Shown: positions 26,199 through 37,829, counted from the first letter of the stretch. The stretch: DNA of 64,000 nucleotides from Macrococcoides caseolyticum (GCF_021366795.1 NZ_JAHCPS010000003.1:186001-250000); one strand, 5' to 3'. Notes: a model not told the origin generated them from the sequence alone. Numbers and translations are program-made.

Positions 26199-27065
26199 TT
26201 ATTTCTCCCCTTTCAAATATACTATTGCTTCTTGATGTATACGATACTTGTCTAATGTTGAAACATGATTTCTTTTAGTTAGACAATCATAGTTATTCCT
26301 TCTGACTTCATTTAGTATCTCTTTGTATACGAGCATAGATAATAATAGAGGTAGTCGTGCATGAATGTGATATTGGTTTATATAATGAAGGAATTCATCA
26401 TAAAGGGTTTCAGCATATTCAGCAAGATATTCCCACATATTGATGAAATCACTGTTAATCTCAAAGGATGCTAGTTGTTGATTTGTATAGTTAAACTTAT
26501 TCATAATCTGTTTTGGAATATAGACACGTTGGTATCGTTTAAAATCTTCTCCGATATCTCTCAAGATGTTGGTAATCTGCATCGCAATGCCTAGTTTTTC
26601 TGCATTTTCCTTCATTTCTAAAGTAACATTAGTAGAAAGAATCGGCAGCAGCATTCTTCCGACAGAACCTGCAACATACAAACTATAACGTTCAATATCT
26701 TTAATCGTTTCAGGTTGTGTATACATTAAATCCATCTGTTGACCTGTTATCTGCATCTTAAAAGCTGTCAAATCAAGGGGATATCGTTGATGTACATCTT
26801 TTAATGCGCGCCACATGGGTTCATCAATCAAAATTCCTTCTTCAAACTGGAGAAGTTTACTATTAAAAGTATCAAGAACTGCTTTTCTATAATCAACAGA
26901 AGCAGTCTGGTCTACAATGTCATCAGCCATACGACAAAAAGTATATATTGCATATACTGCATTTGCATCATCTTCCGGAAGCTGCTTAAAAGCATAATAA
27001 AATGATTTTGAGTGACGTTTTATAATTTCTCTGCAATATTTGTAGTCTGTATAGATTGCATTCAT
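26199..27065 (-). CDS. crtM: Dehydrosqualene synthase
   Basis: A 288-residue trans-isoprenyl diphosphate synthase. Both Asp-rich motifs are present: FCRMADDIVDQT (DDxxD) near residue 44 and ITNILRDIGEDFKRYQRVYIP (DxxxD) near 163. It condenses two farnesyl diphosphates to 4,4'-diapophytoene (dehydrosqualene), the first committed carotenoid step. It lies 9 bp after crtN and 4 bp before crtP. Length matches S. aureus CrtM (287). Confidence 0.95.
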   Translation of the reverse strand: MNAIYTDYKYCREIIKRHSKSFYYAFKQLPEDDANAVYAIYTFCRMADDIVDQTASVDYRKAVLDTFNSKLLQFEEGILIDEPMWRALKDVHQRYPLDLTAFKMQITGQQMDLMYTQPETIKDIERYSLYVAGSVGRMLLPILSTNVTLEMKENAEKLGIAMQITNILRDIGEDFKRYQRVYIPKQIMNKFNYTNQQLASFEINSDFINMWEYLAEYAETLYDEFLHYINQYHIHARLPLLLSMLVYKEILNEVRRNNYDCLTKRNHVSTLDKYRIHQEAIVYLKGEK

Positions 27066-27074
27066 AGTCTCACC

Positions 27075-28571
27075 TTAACCTTTGTCATCCAGCATAAGCT
27101 CGCCTGCAGCAATTTTAGATGACAGGAGTACGATAGGTACACCTGCTCCTGGGTGGGTGCTGCTGCCAGTAAAATATAGGTTCTCACAGTGCGTGGCTTT
27201 GCTTTGAGGACGTAGATGATTACTCTGAAAAAGTGTAGGCTGCAAACCAAATGTTGCACCATTATAAGCATTGAAATTTTTCTTAAACTCAGCTGGTGTC
27301 ATCATCATTTCAGTAATGATCTCATTCCTGATATTTTTCATACCAGGTAGTTTTTCTAACTTATCGAGAATCTTATCTTTATAGAATTTCCTTGTTTCCT
27401 CATTCCATTCATATTGTGCGGTAGAAAGCTCTGATACAGGCATAAGTACATATAACCCATCTTTATCAGGTGGTGCAAGTGATGGATCAATCTTTGAAGC
27501 AATATACATATAGAGAGATGGATCTTCTATCTTGCGCCCATCAAATATTTTTTTTATATTATCATCCAAATCTTCAGCAAATACAAAGTTATGAACATTC
27601 TCAATTTCTTCATATTTACGGTTTGTACCTAAATATAAAACAAAGCATGAACATGAGTAATCTAATTCATCTATCTTCTCATCCGTATACTTTCCTTTAG
27701 CTTCTTTTGATGTCACAAGTGATTTCATAGCATATGGAAAGTCCGCGTTACACATTACATAGTTTGAAGGTATAAGTTCATCATCTATCATAATTCCCTG
27801 GGCAATACCATCTTCTATTTTTATTTCCTGGACTTCTGTTTTATAGTGAATTTTACCCCCTAGCTCTACGAATAAGCGCTCCATGGCTTTTGCCATTGTA
27901 TGCATTCCACCTTTAATAAACCAGATTCCATACAGAAACTCTATCATCGGGATAATTGTATATAAAGATGGGCTTTTAGAAGGTGAGATTCCGATGTACA
28001 ATGTTTGAAAGCTAATCATATCTCTAAGCTTTTTATTTTTTATATACTTATTCATCGTGCTCTCTGCATTACCTAGTGTTCTCAACTTTAATCCCTGATT
28101 TATCATATTAAGGTTATAAAAATCTTTTTTATTTCTAAATGGCCTTTGAAGAAAATAATTTTTTGCAATATTAAAGCGGCTGTATAAATCGCTGATATAT
28201 CTTAAGAATCCCTCTGCATCTTTTTCACTAGACATCTCAAAAAGTTGCATAAGTTCTACTAAATCATTGGAAATATCGATTTTCTCTCTTCCATTATTAA
28301 AATATCCTGAAAACATTGGGTTCAGTTTTTGCATCGGTATATAATCATCTGGATTTCTACCAGCTAGTTCAAAAACTTCCCGATACAATTCAGGCATCAT
28401 TACAATTGTCGGTCCTACATCAAAGAAAAAACCATCCTTTTCAATCTGATGCATTTTTCCACCAGGCAAAGACTCTTTTTCATAAATTTCTACATCATAA
28501 CCTTCATGTTGCAAACGAATTGCACTAGCAAGTCCTGCTACACCAGCTCCGATAACTATTACTTTTTTCAT
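27075..28571 (-). CDS. crtN: Dehydrosqualene (4,4'-diapophytoene) desaturase
   Basis: A 498-residue FAD enzyme starting MKKVIVIGAGVAGLASAIR with the dinucleotide motif and the C-terminal FTGSSTHPGAGVPIVLLSS signature of bacterial phytoene-type desaturases. It converts 4,4'-diapophytoene to 4,4'-diaponeurosporene, a yellow pigment. ATG 28571 overlaps the fni stop (ATGA) and follows GGGGTGG, so translation is coupled to fni. Length matches S. aureus CrtN (502). Confidence 0.94.
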   Translation of the reverse strand: MKKVIVIGAGVAGLASAIRLQHEGYDVEIYEKESLPGGKMHQIEKDGFFFDVGPTIVMMPELYREVFELAGRNPDDYIPMQKLNPMFSGYFNNGREKIDISNDLVELMQLFEMSSEKDAEGFLRYISDLYSRFNIAKNYFLQRPFRNKKDFYNLNMINQGLKLRTLGNAESTMNKYIKNKKLRDMISFQTLYIGISPSKSPSLYTIIPMIEFLYGIWFIKGGMHTMAKAMERLFVELGGKIHYKTEVQEIKIEDGIAQGIMIDDELIPSNYVMCNADFPYAMKSLVTSKEAKGKYTDEKIDELDYSCSCFVLYLGTNRKYEEIENVHNFVFAEDLDDNIKKIFDGRKIEDPSLYMYIASKIDPSLAPPDKDGLYVLMPVSELSTAQYEWNEETRKFYKDKILDKLEKLPGMKNIRNEIITEMMMTPAEFKKNFNAYNGATFGLQPTLFQSNHLRPQSKATHCENLYFTGSSTHPGAGVPIVLLSSKIAAGELMLDDKG

Positions 28572-29605
28572 GTATTCCACCCCATTTTCTCATTTCTTTG
28601 TTGATACCAACTCCATACATCACCTTTGAGAATATAGTTAATTGAAGTCAAATCCTGTATACAAGTTTTACCTGACATGGTGAGAAGTATTATTAAATGC
28701 TCTTTAAAATCATTAATATATTTAATTGCATCTTCTATACCTTCATTTTCAACTTTAAGTAATATTGGGCGGGAAATACCTACTGCTTGCGCACCAAGAA
28801 CCATACATTTCAAAGCATCAAGTGGATTTCTAATGCCACCACTGGCTAAAACTTCTAATCCAGTTCCTTTACTTTCTAACAAGGATATAGCAGTAGTTTG
28901 GCCCCACCCTTTCATATAAGAGAAGTCTTTCAAGGTTCTTCTTTCATTCTCTATGTGAATAAAGTTAGTTCCACCTCTTCCGCTTACATCTATCGTCGTT
29001 ACTCCCACACTTTTAAGCTTGAGCATAGTCTCACGACTCATACCGAACCCCACTTCTTTAACAATAATCGGAACATCTATCTCATTCACAATGGATTCAA
29101 TATGACTTAGCCAATTACTAAAAATTCTATTACCTTCAGGCATAATCAGTTCTTGAGGAGCATTCACATGAATTTGAAGTGCATCAGCCTGCAAGAAATC
29201 TACTGCCCTTTTAGCGAATTCTAAAGGAACATCAGCCCCAACATTACTAAATAGAGGACCTTTGTATATATTACGGACAACTGAATATGTTTCTTTTAAT
29301 TGATTGCTTTTTAACGCTGCATGCGTAGATCCTACTGCCATTGCGCTATCAGTTTCACGCGCAACAATAGCAAGTTTCTCATTTATTTCTTGAGCCCATT
29401 TACTTCCACCTGTCATTGCATTTATATAGATTGGAGTATTCAAATTGATACTATTAATTCTCGTGTTTAACTTAACATCTTTAACATCACATTCTGGTAA
29501 AGATTGATGAATAAGATCGATAGAATCAAAATCTGATACCTCTATATCTGGATGTCCTAAAGCCAACTGAATATGTTCATCTTTCCTCGAAATTCTTTTA
29601 TCCAC
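28568..29605 (-). CDS. fni: Type 2 isopentenyl-diphosphate delta-isomerase
   Basis: A 345-residue FMN-dependent IPP isomerase. Conserved stretches: RKDEHIQLA near 6, INAMTGGS near 62, AVGSTHAAL near 92, VKEVGFGMS near 183, DVSGRGGTNF near 205 and the phosphate loop SGGIRNPLDA near 261. It balances IPP and DMAPP to supply farnesyl diphosphate to CrtM. In S. aureus fni is elsewhere; here it is embedded between crtO and crtN and translationally coupled to crtN, making the operon more self-sufficient in precursor supply. Confidence 0.95.
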   Translation of the reverse strand: MDKRISRKDEHIQLALGHPDIEVSDFDSIDLIHQSLPECDVKDVKLNTRINSINLNTPIYINAMTGGSKWAQEINEKLAIVARETDSAMAVGSTHAALKSNQLKETYSVVRNIYKGPLFSNVGADVPLEFAKRAVDFLQADALQIHVNAPQELIMPEGNRIFSNWLSHIESIVNEIDVPIIVKEVGFGMSRETMLKLKSVGVTTIDVSGRGGTNFIHIENERRTLKDFSYMKGWGQTTAISLLESKGTGLEVLASGGIRNPLDALKCMVLGAQAVGISRPILLKVENEGIEDAIKYINDFKEHLIILLTMSGKTCIQDLTSINYILKGDVWSWYQQRNEKMGWNT

Positions 29606-29631
29606 ATAATCCCCCTCTTACTATTTAATCT

Positions 29632-30105
29632 TTATTTTCTATTTTGCTTATAGTGATAAATTTTTTCGAGTTTTGGCCTATTATAACGTTGTGTAATTAT
29701 AAATGGAAAATTGCTAATTAATGCATAGAGTACGTTAATCCATGCTGCATAACGTGGATTAAATAAGAAAAATAACGGTGCAGGTAACATTGAGATCCAA
29801 TGTGTAAACTCAGCACGTCGCATTTCAATGATGAATTTATTAATAGTCGAAGAGCTGAAGTCAGGTAATTCTGATTTGTTATAGCCGTGCTTTATAAGAA
29901 TAGAACCATCAGGTAAAAATGATTTCCATTTTTTAACCTTGAATAAATCGTTCCAAATGTCACCTGATCGTTCAACCTTGAAAGTTTTAAATAATTTATT
30001 ATGTTGAAAATATCTGTCTGAAATATTCGCTGATAACGAGGCTATGATTATATGTGTTGTGAACCATGCTATACTATTTATAACTATTAGTTTAATAGGC
30101 CTCAT
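29632..30105 (-). CDS. crtO: Glycosyl-4,4'-diaponeurosporenoate acyltransferase
   Basis: A 157-residue membrane protein. The conserved CrtO segments are visible: RYFQHNKLFKTFKVERSGDIWNDLFKVKKWK near 31-61, IIEMRRAEFTHWISMLP near 90, and the C-terminal ITQRYNRPKLEKI. In S. aureus CrtO adds the fatty acyl chain in the final staphyloxanthin step. ATG 30105 (MRPIKL) follows AAAGGAGG; the upstream in-frame extension to 30159 lacks a site. It is the first gene of the crt operon, behind a candidate SigB promoter. Confidence 0.85.
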   Translation of the reverse strand: MRPIKLIVINSIAWFTTHIIIASLSANISDRYFQHNKLFKTFKVERSGDIWNDLFKVKKWKSFLPDGSILIKHGYNKSELPDFSSSTINKFIIEMRRAEFTHWISMLPAPLFFLFNPRYAAWINVLYALISNFPFIITQRYNRPKLEKIYHYKQNRK

Positions 30106-30191
30106 AAATCCTCCTTTACTGTAAAACAGCTTAAATATAGCTGTGCCCGTAATTAGCATTAATCTATAAATTGCTAACTATCACCATTATC

Positions 30192-30216
30192 ATACCATTA
30201 TTTATTTTTATTAAGC
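30192..30216 (-). promoter_or_regulatory. Candidate SigB promoter of the carotenoid operon
   Basis: On the minus strand GCTTAA (30216-30211), a 13-base spacer and TGGTAT (30197-30192) resemble the SigB consensus GTTTAA-N12-15-GGGTAT, about 87 bases upstream of crtO. The S. aureus crt operon is SigB-dependent, which supports the call by analogy. Confidence 0.5.
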
Positions 30217-30605
30217 GAGTATATAATACTCATAATAATTTATGATACCTTCTAATTATTTTAATGAATAAACTTCCTACAGTTAATGTGTTATCAATTT
30301 ATTCAAATTTTAGAAATATATTATTCCCCTATAATTGTACACAATACAATAATAATTGGAACTTGTAATATAAGTCTTATCCGATGAATAGTAACAGGTT
30401 TATAAAGTGGATTAACAAAAAGTTGTTAAAATTAGAAGTAAAGAATTCGGAGCATTAATTGATTTCTAAATTAAAAGTAGTATTTTATATCTTAAATAAT
30501 TTTCAATTCACACTCCATTTACTTTTGTACTTACAGTTTATCTACAAATGACCGTCTATTTTTAGTTTGATTGTAAGATTAAAATCCTCTTTTAGTTCAT
30601 TATAA

Positions 30606-30645
30606 AACACCTCTAAATTTGATTGATTTCAAATTTAGAGGTGTT
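30606..30645 (-). terminator. Terminator after the TspO-like gene
   Basis: A 15-bp perfect stem AACACCTCTAAATTT / AAATTTAGAGGTGTT with a 10-base loop, followed on the minus strand by TTATAAT. It isolates the crt operon from upstream transcription. Confidence 0.8.
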
Positions 30646-30696
30646 CTGTATGTCTTCGCTATCTTTATAAATTATGATTATATTCAAATAATATGT

Positions 30697-31413
30697 TTAG
30701 CTGCTAATGATTTTCACGTTTCTAACCATTGTATAGATAACTGCGATTAACTGTATAGTTATGCAAATTCCTATAACAATACTTAAAACATCCTTACTAA
30801 TTCCATTTTCTATACTGATTGCAATAAAAGTAAAGATAAAAACCATCGGATAAATAAAATCACGATATTTTACAGAAATATATACAGCAAGTAATGTAGC
30901 TATTATCAACATAACTAGCGTCCATGTCAGTTCATTTAAGTTGAATACTGTCGACGTTCCACTTGACTTCACCCAGTTGAAGATATTAACTATAGTGGCA
31001 ACAGTAGTCCAGGCAAAATAAATACCAAAGACAATTTTATCATAACTTCGATATTGAACTTTTCTGTAAAGTACTATTAAAGTAATTAATAACCCTATAA
31101 TCACTAATGTGGATAGCCATTTAGAATACTCTGAAAATACGTAAATCCATAAAGCATTCAGAACAAAGTTTGCAGCTGGCCAGTAGCCAAAAGAAGTTGT
31201 ATAATCTGTTTTAAATAAATCAATTGTAAGAAGAACCAGCCATACTAACAACAGCACATAAATTAGCCCCCAAATGGAAAATGCCCATCCTGCAGGCTGA
31301 ATCAGTGGCTGATATTTGTCTGCTTCATTACCAACATTGAATGAAGAAAGATAATTGATTGTCAACATACCAAGGAAAATTAGCCAGTAAATGATAATTT
31401 TTATTTTATTCAT
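30697..31413 (-). CDS. TspO/MBR-related tryptophan-rich membrane protein
   Basis: A 238-residue protein with about seven hydrophobic helices. The N-terminal YQPLIQPAGWAFSIWGLIYVLL near residues 34-55 and the later WPAANFVLNALW resemble TspO-related tryptophan-rich sensory proteins, longer than the 160-residue TspO at 18300. A GAAGGGG site precedes ATG 31413. Its role is unknown; it is monocistronic, with a terminator before crtO. It is not a close copy of the other two tspO-type sequences. Confidence 0.7.
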   Translation of the reverse strand: MNKIKIIIYWLIFLGMLTINYLSSFNVGNEADKYQPLIQPAGWAFSIWGLIYVLLLVWLVLLTIDLFKTDYTTSFGYWPAANFVLNALWIYVFSEYSKWLSTLVIIGLLITLIVLYRKVQYRSYDKIVFGIYFAWTTVATIVNIFNWVKSSGTSTVFNLNELTWTLVMLIIATLLAVYISVKYRDFIYPMVFIFTFIAISIENGISKDVLSIVIGICITIQLIAVIYTMVRNVKIISS

Positions 31414-31652
31414 AAGTCATACCCCTTCTATAAATTTTTTCTTAAATATAGACACAACATAACCTTAATAACTCTTCTATTATCACACCTCAATCCTATA
31501 TAAGTAACTTTAAATTTTTGTTTTAGTTAGCAAATAACAAAAAGTAATTGTATTTAAGATTTTCATTTTAGATATTTTATTAATATTTTGATGAATCCTT
31601 TTCTCCCCCTAAATATCTATTCTCACAATTCACCTCTTATCGAGATAACAAA

Positions 31653-31978
31653 TTAAAATACCTCTTTATATTCAATATCATCATATGCATTTGTCCAGTG
31701 GAACGGCTGTAACTCTCTTAATCTCCTATATTCTAAATTTCCACTAACATTAGAAATAGCCACCTTAATATTGTTTCCCCAATAAAGTAATCTTTCTTGG
31801 CATGTACCGCATGGTGTTAAAACTTTAAATTCACTATTTTCATCACCTCTTACAACACAGATACTATGTGTAATAATATCATCAAATTTGTGTGCTTCTA
31901 AAATCGCTCCTGTTTCAATACATAATTCTGTTGAAGCATTGATAACCTCGGGAGCTACTGAAATATGTAGTTACTCAT
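31653..31978 (-). pseudogene. Cytidine/nucleoside deaminase gene with internal deletion and frameshift
   Basis: A strong ribosome site AAGGAGAGG precedes ATG 31978, but that frame (MSNYIFQ) stops after seven codons. A second frame starting at VAPEVINASTELCIETGAIL runs for about 96 codons to TAA 31653. It contains the zinc motif TPCGTCQERL (PCxxC) and FKVLTPCG, characteristic of cytidine or blasticidin-S-type deaminases. The usual N-terminal 30 residues are missing, so the two parts were joined by a deletion. The HxE element is visible only as a degenerate STELCIE segment. Confidence 0.75.
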
Positions 31979-32031
31979 AAATTTCCTCTCCTTAAATAAT
32001 TGGTTTAATGCTTAAGTTTTTGTACCATTAC

Positions 32032-33261
32032 TCACCACCATCTATAATTAGATGGATCATAGAAATCAACATCGCTTTCTTTTATTTCATTTAATAAGTA
32101 TTTTACTATTTGTACATGGTTCCTATCGCCTAATGATTTATCAACTTTATCAGCATCTTTCAACCAAGTAAGTGTCTCTTTGTACCACATCATTTCTTCC
32201 ATTGTTGCATTCTTTAATTTGTATTCCTTAATATATTCGGTTAATGCCTTTATTTCTTTGTGTAACTTGTACTCACTGATTAGTGATTTGATATTATTGA
32301 ATTCAGCTTCCCTACTTTTTCTTAATTGTTCCGCTTCTTTACGTTTACGCTCTTCCTCGTTCTGCTTTTCGATATACTCAATCTCAGCATCATGCAATAA
32401 TTGAGGTAATTCAAAAATTCTCTCAAAAATCTTCTTAAGTAAGGTATCATGTTCATCTGTACCAGGATACTCTCTTTTTATTCCATGAACATTATTACTC
32501 CACGGATATACTCCAATGAGTTCCGCTTTGAAATAACCCGTATTGATATAATCATAGCTAGAATATCGATCATCATCTCTTTTGATTCTTTTCGTCTTTT
32601 CTTTAAGTTTTAATTTTATCTGGAACACATTCATTTTTTCGAACATTATATCGTTCTTCTTTACTTGTTTGTCTTTGCGATGTATTTGAAAATTTATGTA
32701 TTCTTCATCAACACTGACCTTAAATTTTAAACTTTCAACCGATCTAAATAAAGTATCGCAAAGTTTATAAAAATCAGGTAATGCTTCTTTTGAAATATGG
32801 GAGGCATTCAAAACTTTCATTGACTCGGGACGGTAATAACCATGACTCCACGGATTCATTTCCGCTTCCCTCTTTCTTCTTCTTTCAGATGTCAGGTAGT
32901 CTTTATGTTTAGTAATGATTTTGTGATGACGCTTAACCTTGTCTGGAATCTTCAAGTCTGTGTATACATTATAAATCTCTTCAACTTTATCATCATCAAA
33001 GTATGACCACTTATTTGTTATTTTAGTTTTTTCGCTGAGTTTCTCATCTATCTTAATTATATAATCTTCACCTTCTATAGGTATAAGTGTACCAATAACA
33101 CCTCTTCTGTAATCATATAAATACTTAGAATCAGGTATTGGGATATTATGTTCCTCTATGACTTTTTTCAGGTGGGTAAACTCAATATTATGTTCCTCAG
33201 AAAACGCAGTTCGTGATTTTGTCCATAGCTCCTTATAAATATCAAAACGATTCATTTCCAT
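32032..33261 (-). CDS. HTH plus coiled-coil protein of unknown function
   Basis: A 409-residue soluble protein. The N-terminus (DIYKELWTKSRTAFSEEHNI...LKKVIEEHNIPIP) resembles the HTH-like opening (LYEEVWSKPxxxLAKEYGxSDxxLxKxCKxxNIPxP) of a family of uncharacterised proteins common on bacterial genomic islands. The middle holds IGVYPWSNNVHGIKREYPGTDE near 255. A charged coiled coil EYIEKQNEEERKRKEAEQLRKSREAE (about 300-330) precedes a helical tail. ATG 33261 follows AGGGGTG; a longer start at 33279 is less likely. Function unknown; a DNA-binding or regulatory role is inferred from the N-terminus. Confidence 0.65.
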   Translation of the reverse strand: MEMNRFDIYKELWTKSRTAFSEEHNIEFTHLKKVIEEHNIPIPDSKYLYDYRRGVIGTLIPIEGEDYIIKIDEKLSEKTKITNKWSYFDDDKVEEIYNVYTDLKIPDKVKRHHKIITKHKDYLTSERRRKREAEMNPWSHGYYRPESMKVLNASHISKEALPDFYKLCDTLFRSVESLKFKVSVDEEYINFQIHRKDKQVKKNDIMFEKMNVFQIKLKLKEKTKRIKRDDDRYSSYDYINTGYFKAELIGVYPWSNNVHGIKREYPGTDEHDTLLKKIFERIFELPQLLHDAEIEYIEKQNEEERKRKEAEQLRKSREAEFNNIKSLISEYKLHKEIKALTEYIKEYKLKNATMEEMMWYKETLTWLKDADKVDKSLGDRNHVQIVKYLLNEIKESDVDFYDPSNYRWW

Positions 33262-33321
33262 ATTCGACACCCCTAACACATTGTAGTATTACAATAAATG
33301 TAGCATGTGAATATATAAAAA

Positions 33322-33349
33322 GTCGAACTGCAACTTAATGCAGTTCGAC
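33322..33349 (-). terminator. Terminator of the lactose operon
   Basis: A perfect 11-bp stem GTCGAACTGCA / TGCAGTTCGAC with a 6-base loop, followed on the minus strand by TTTTTATAT, ten bases after the lacG stop. Confidence 0.9.
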
Positions 33350-33358
33350 GATTATTTT

Positions 33359-34780
<1,422 letters not shown>

Positions 34781-36508
34781 CTAGTTTTTAAATTGATTCT
34801 CAACAAACTCTAAAGCGCCTTTGCCATCACGTGTTAACTTAATGTATTCAGAACCTTGAGTTTTAGCCAACTTAATTCCAAGTCTATCAGTATCTACTTT
34901 TATATCTTCATAATTTGATGCAACTTGAGGTGCTAATATAACCAAATGATACTCTTTCATAATATCCATATGAGCGCCATAACTACCTGCAGCTGCTTTG
35001 ACTGGCTTACCATGCTCAGTGGCTGCTTTATTAAGTGCATTAGCTAATAAGCCACTTGTTCCTCCACCTGCACATAGTACTAATACGTTGGTTTGTTTAG
35101 TTATAGGGCTTGCATCAGTAGTTGTATTTGTAACCGTTACAGTATTATTTGTATCTTTACCATTTAAAATAGCATCTGCTTTTTTAGTATCAAAATTCTC
35201 TTTAACTTTCTCTCTCAATTCATTCGATTTATCTACTCCAGCTAACTCTTCTTCAAGAATTTGCTTATCATAAACTCTTAAGAACGGATAATAGATTAAT
35301 ACATCGACAATAATCAAAGTAATAGCTAAAACAAATGACCACATGCCTAAACCAGTACCCATAATAATTCCAAGAGGACCTGGCGTTGTCCATGGTAAGT
35401 TTACGCTGAAACTATTCATACCTAATACATCTACAAAAAATTTAAAGATCCATACGTTTGCAATAGGTGCAAATACAAACGGTATAAAGAATACTGGATT
35501 TAATACTAATGGTGCACCAAATAATATCGGCTCATTTACACCGAAAAATGTTGGAACGGCTGAAGCTCTACCAATAGCTTTGTTTCTTTTTGATTTGGTC
35601 AACCACATAAACATGAATGGGACAACTAACGTAGCACCTGTTCCTCCCATAGTAACAATGAACATTTGTGTACCAGATGTTAAAATCTTATCAGCATGTT
35701 CACCAGATTGTAATAATTGATAGTTTGTTTCTATATTCGCATAAGTTATAGCGGCAATTGCTGGTTCTACAATAGATGGACCATGAATACCGATAAACCA
35801 GAATAATGCGAAAGCACCAAAAATAATAGTTATCCCTACATAACCATCTGCAGCTGAAAATAAGGGTGCAAAGAATTTAACAATTGATGCGGCTACATTG
35901 GTATTTAATAATGCTCTACTTAGTAAATCTAATCCATACAATGTCAAAATAACAAACGAGAATGGAAAAATATCTTTAAATACCTGTGATATATTTGGTG
36001 GAACTTCTGAAGGCATTTTTATAGTTATATTTCTCTTAACACAGAAGTTATAAATAATTACTGATACAAACGCTGCTAAAAATGCAGTCATTAAACCTTT
36101 AGTTCCTAAAAATGCACTTGAAAAACCACCAACTTTAACAGAATCTGCGGCAAGAAATAAAAACCCACAAATTGCTGCCAACATCGTTGAGAGGAAATTT
36201 ATCTGATTTGTACTTTCAAGTCTTCTGTTATAAGAATCTGTTAATGATTTAGCTGTTGTTGCAGCTACTAATAAAGCAATAATCCCCATAGTATAATGAT
36301 ATGGTTTCATCAAAAGTTCTTCGGTAGATTTGCTCCATGTAAATCCGAATACATTAGGTACATACGCGATTAATAAGAAAATGCTAGAGAATAATATTAC
36401 CGGCATCGCTGAAATGAAACCATCACGTATGGCTCTTAAATAAATATTTCTTGATAACTTTTCAAATAGAGGTTTTGCTTTCTCAATTTGTGCGATTAAT
36501 TTATCCAC
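34781..36508 (-). CDS. lacE: Lactose-specific PTS enzyme IICB
   Basis: A 575-residue membrane permease with an N-terminal IIC domain (about 1-410, eight to ten membrane segments, ending in the [14 protein letters not shown] region). A Thr-rich linker ([13 protein letters not shown] near 455) and a C-terminal IIB domain follow. The phosphorylated Cys is in [18 protein letters not shown] near residue 478. It imports and phosphorylates lactose. It lies 5 bp after lacF. Length fits the S. aureus protein (about 570). Confidence 0.95.
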   Translation of the reverse strand: MDKLIAQIEKAKPLFEKLSRNIYLRAIRDGFISAMPVILFSSIFLLIAYVPNVFGFTWSKSTEELLMKPYHYTMGIIALLVAATTAKSLTDSYNRRLESTNQINFLSTMLAAICGFLFLAADSVKVGGFSSAFLGTKGLMTAFLAAFVSVIIYNFCVKRNITIKMPSEVPPNISQVFKDIFPFSFVILTLYGLDLLSRALLNTNVAASIVKFFAPLFSAADGYVGITIIFGAFALFWFIGIHGPSIVEPAIAAITYANIETNYQLLQSGEHADKILTSGTQMFIVTMGGTGATLVVPFMFMWLTKSKRNKAIGRASAVPTFFGVNEPILFGAPLVLNPVFFIPFVFAPIANVWIFKFFVDVLGMNSFSVNLPWTTPGPLGIIMGTGLGMWSFVLAITLIIVDVLIYYPFLRVYDKQILEEELAGVDKSNELREKVKENFDTKKADAILNGKDTNNTVTVTNTTTDASPITKQTNVLVLCAGGGTSGLLANALNKAATEHGKPVKAAAGSYGAHMDIMKEYHLVILAPQVASNYEDIKVDTDRLGIKLAKTQGSEYIKLTRDGKGALEFVENQFKN

Positions 36509-36513
36509 TACAA

Positions 36514-36828
36514 TCAGCTCCCTCTTTTATAAAGCTCAATCATGTGCTTCATCATATCTTTTAATAGTAAAGTCGTCATTAAATGATCTTGTCCATGCAT
36601 CATTGTTACACTGTATGCGATATCTTCTCCTGATGCTTCTTTAGCAAGAAGACTAGTTTGTGCATTGTGAGCATCAACAATACATTTATCCGCTTCTTCA
36701 ATTAATTGTTCAGCTTTAACAAAATCTCCTGCTTTTGCAGCATTTAATGATTCTAATAATTTAGATCTTGCATCTCCAGCATATGCAACGATTTCAAAAC
36801 CTAACATTGTTGTTTCTTCTCTATTCAT
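36514..36828 (-). CDS. lacF: Lactose-specific PTS enzyme IIA
   Basis: A 104-residue IIA-Lac protein. [16 protein letters not shown] near residue 8 and [18 protein letters not shown] near 74 are nearly identical to the family, with the phosphorylated His in MMHGQ. It relays phosphate from HPr to LacE. The start MNREE agrees with other staphylococcal LacF proteins. Confidence 0.96.
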   Translation of the reverse strand: MNREETTMLGFEIVAYAGDARSKLLESLNAAKAGDFVKAEQLIEEADKCIVDAHNAQTSLLAKEASGEDIAYSVTMMHGQDHLMTTLLLKDMMKHMIELYKRGS

Positions 36829-36848
36829 TTAAAACACCCCTATTGATA

Positions 36849-37829
36849 TTATATTTTTTCCTTATATGACACTGCAGTGTTTTGTAAAACTTTGTTCAAC
36901 TGATTAATATTATTATAACCTTCGGTACGTAACCATTCTTTAGCAGCTTCTTCCCCTTGTTCAATATATACTTTGACAACCCCAGACCAAGTGGCTCTTC
37001 CACATAATACACCATTAAATTTCGCCCCTGATTCATGTGCAAACTTTAACGTATCTTGGAATAATTGTGCTGAAACACCTGCACTTAAATAAATGTATGG
37101 TAAATGCGTTGCTTCTTCTTGTTCCTTGAAGAATTGAGTCGCTTCTTCTTTGGTGTATACTACTTCACCAGTTCCATAACCTTCAACATAATTCATATTA
37201 ACCGGAACCTCTACTTTTAATACATCTACATTAAAACGATTATGTGAAAATACTTTCATCGCTTCATTAACTTTTCGAGGTTTTACTTTTGCAAATTCTA
37301 CACTACCATTATCCTGAATCTTGTCATCATATGTTAAAATTTCTAAGAAAAATGGAATATCTTCAGCCTTACATTCAGAACCTATTCTTTCAATATACGC
37401 ATGTTTTTGATCATTAATTGATTCTTCATCATCTACATCATAATAAAGTAAAAATTTGACTGCATCTGCACCTTGCTCTTTAATACGCTTTACCGACCAT
37501 TCCACAAGACAATCTGGCAATCTTCCTTTTGTTGTAGCATCATAACCAGTTTTTTCATAAGCCAATAATAATCCAGCATTAGTATTTTTCACTTGAGAAG
37601 CTGGTAATCCATATTCCGGATCTAGTAATATCGATGAAGAATATTCAGTTAATTCCTTAGAAACTAATGATTTTAGATTTTCAATTTGCTCTGTCGTAGG
37701 TTCTGTATCTTGAAATACAGACATCATTCTTTTTAACGCACCACGTTGGTCAAAAGCTAAAGCTGAAATAATCCCTTTGTCATCACTGACTTTATTTAAA
37801 TAATTAATTTTATTTTCTGTGTTAATCAT
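36849..37829 (-). CDS. lacD: Tagatose-1,6-bisphosphate aldolase
   Basis: A 326-residue class I LacD aldolase with [14 protein letters not shown] near residue 22, [13 protein letters not shown] near 59 and [12 protein letters not shown] near 123. A lysine around [10 protein letters not shown] (near 203) fits the Schiff-base position. It cleaves tagatose-1,6-bisphosphate to dihydroxyacetone phosphate and glyceraldehyde-3-phosphate. Its ATG is 3 bp after the lacC stop. Confidence 0.96.
   Translation of the reverse strand: MINTENKINYLNKVSDDKGIISALAFDQRGALKRMMSVFQDTEPTTEQIENLKSLVSKELTEYSSSILLDPEYGLPASQVKNTNAGLLLAYEKTGYDATTKGRLPDCLVEWSVKRIKEQGADAVKFLLYYDVDDEESINDQKHAYIERIGSECKAEDIPFFLEILTYDDKIQDNGSVEFAKVKPRKVNEAMKVFSHNRFNVDVLKVEVPVNMNYVEGYGTGEVVYTKEEATQFFKEQEEATHLPYIYLSAGVSAQLFQDTLKFAHESGAKFNGVLCGRATWSGVVKVYIEQGEEAAKEWLRTEGYNNINQLNKVLQNTAVSYKEKI

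Larger units (their letters stand above)
30106..30696. other. 590-bp intergenic region between crtO and the TspO-like gene
   Basis: No coding content is convincing. It contains the candidate crt promoter, a near-palindrome GAGTATATAATACTC at 30217-30231 directly upstream of it, very AT-rich filler from 30240 to 30600, and a terminator for the upstream TspO-like gene at 30606-30645. Confidence 0.6.
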
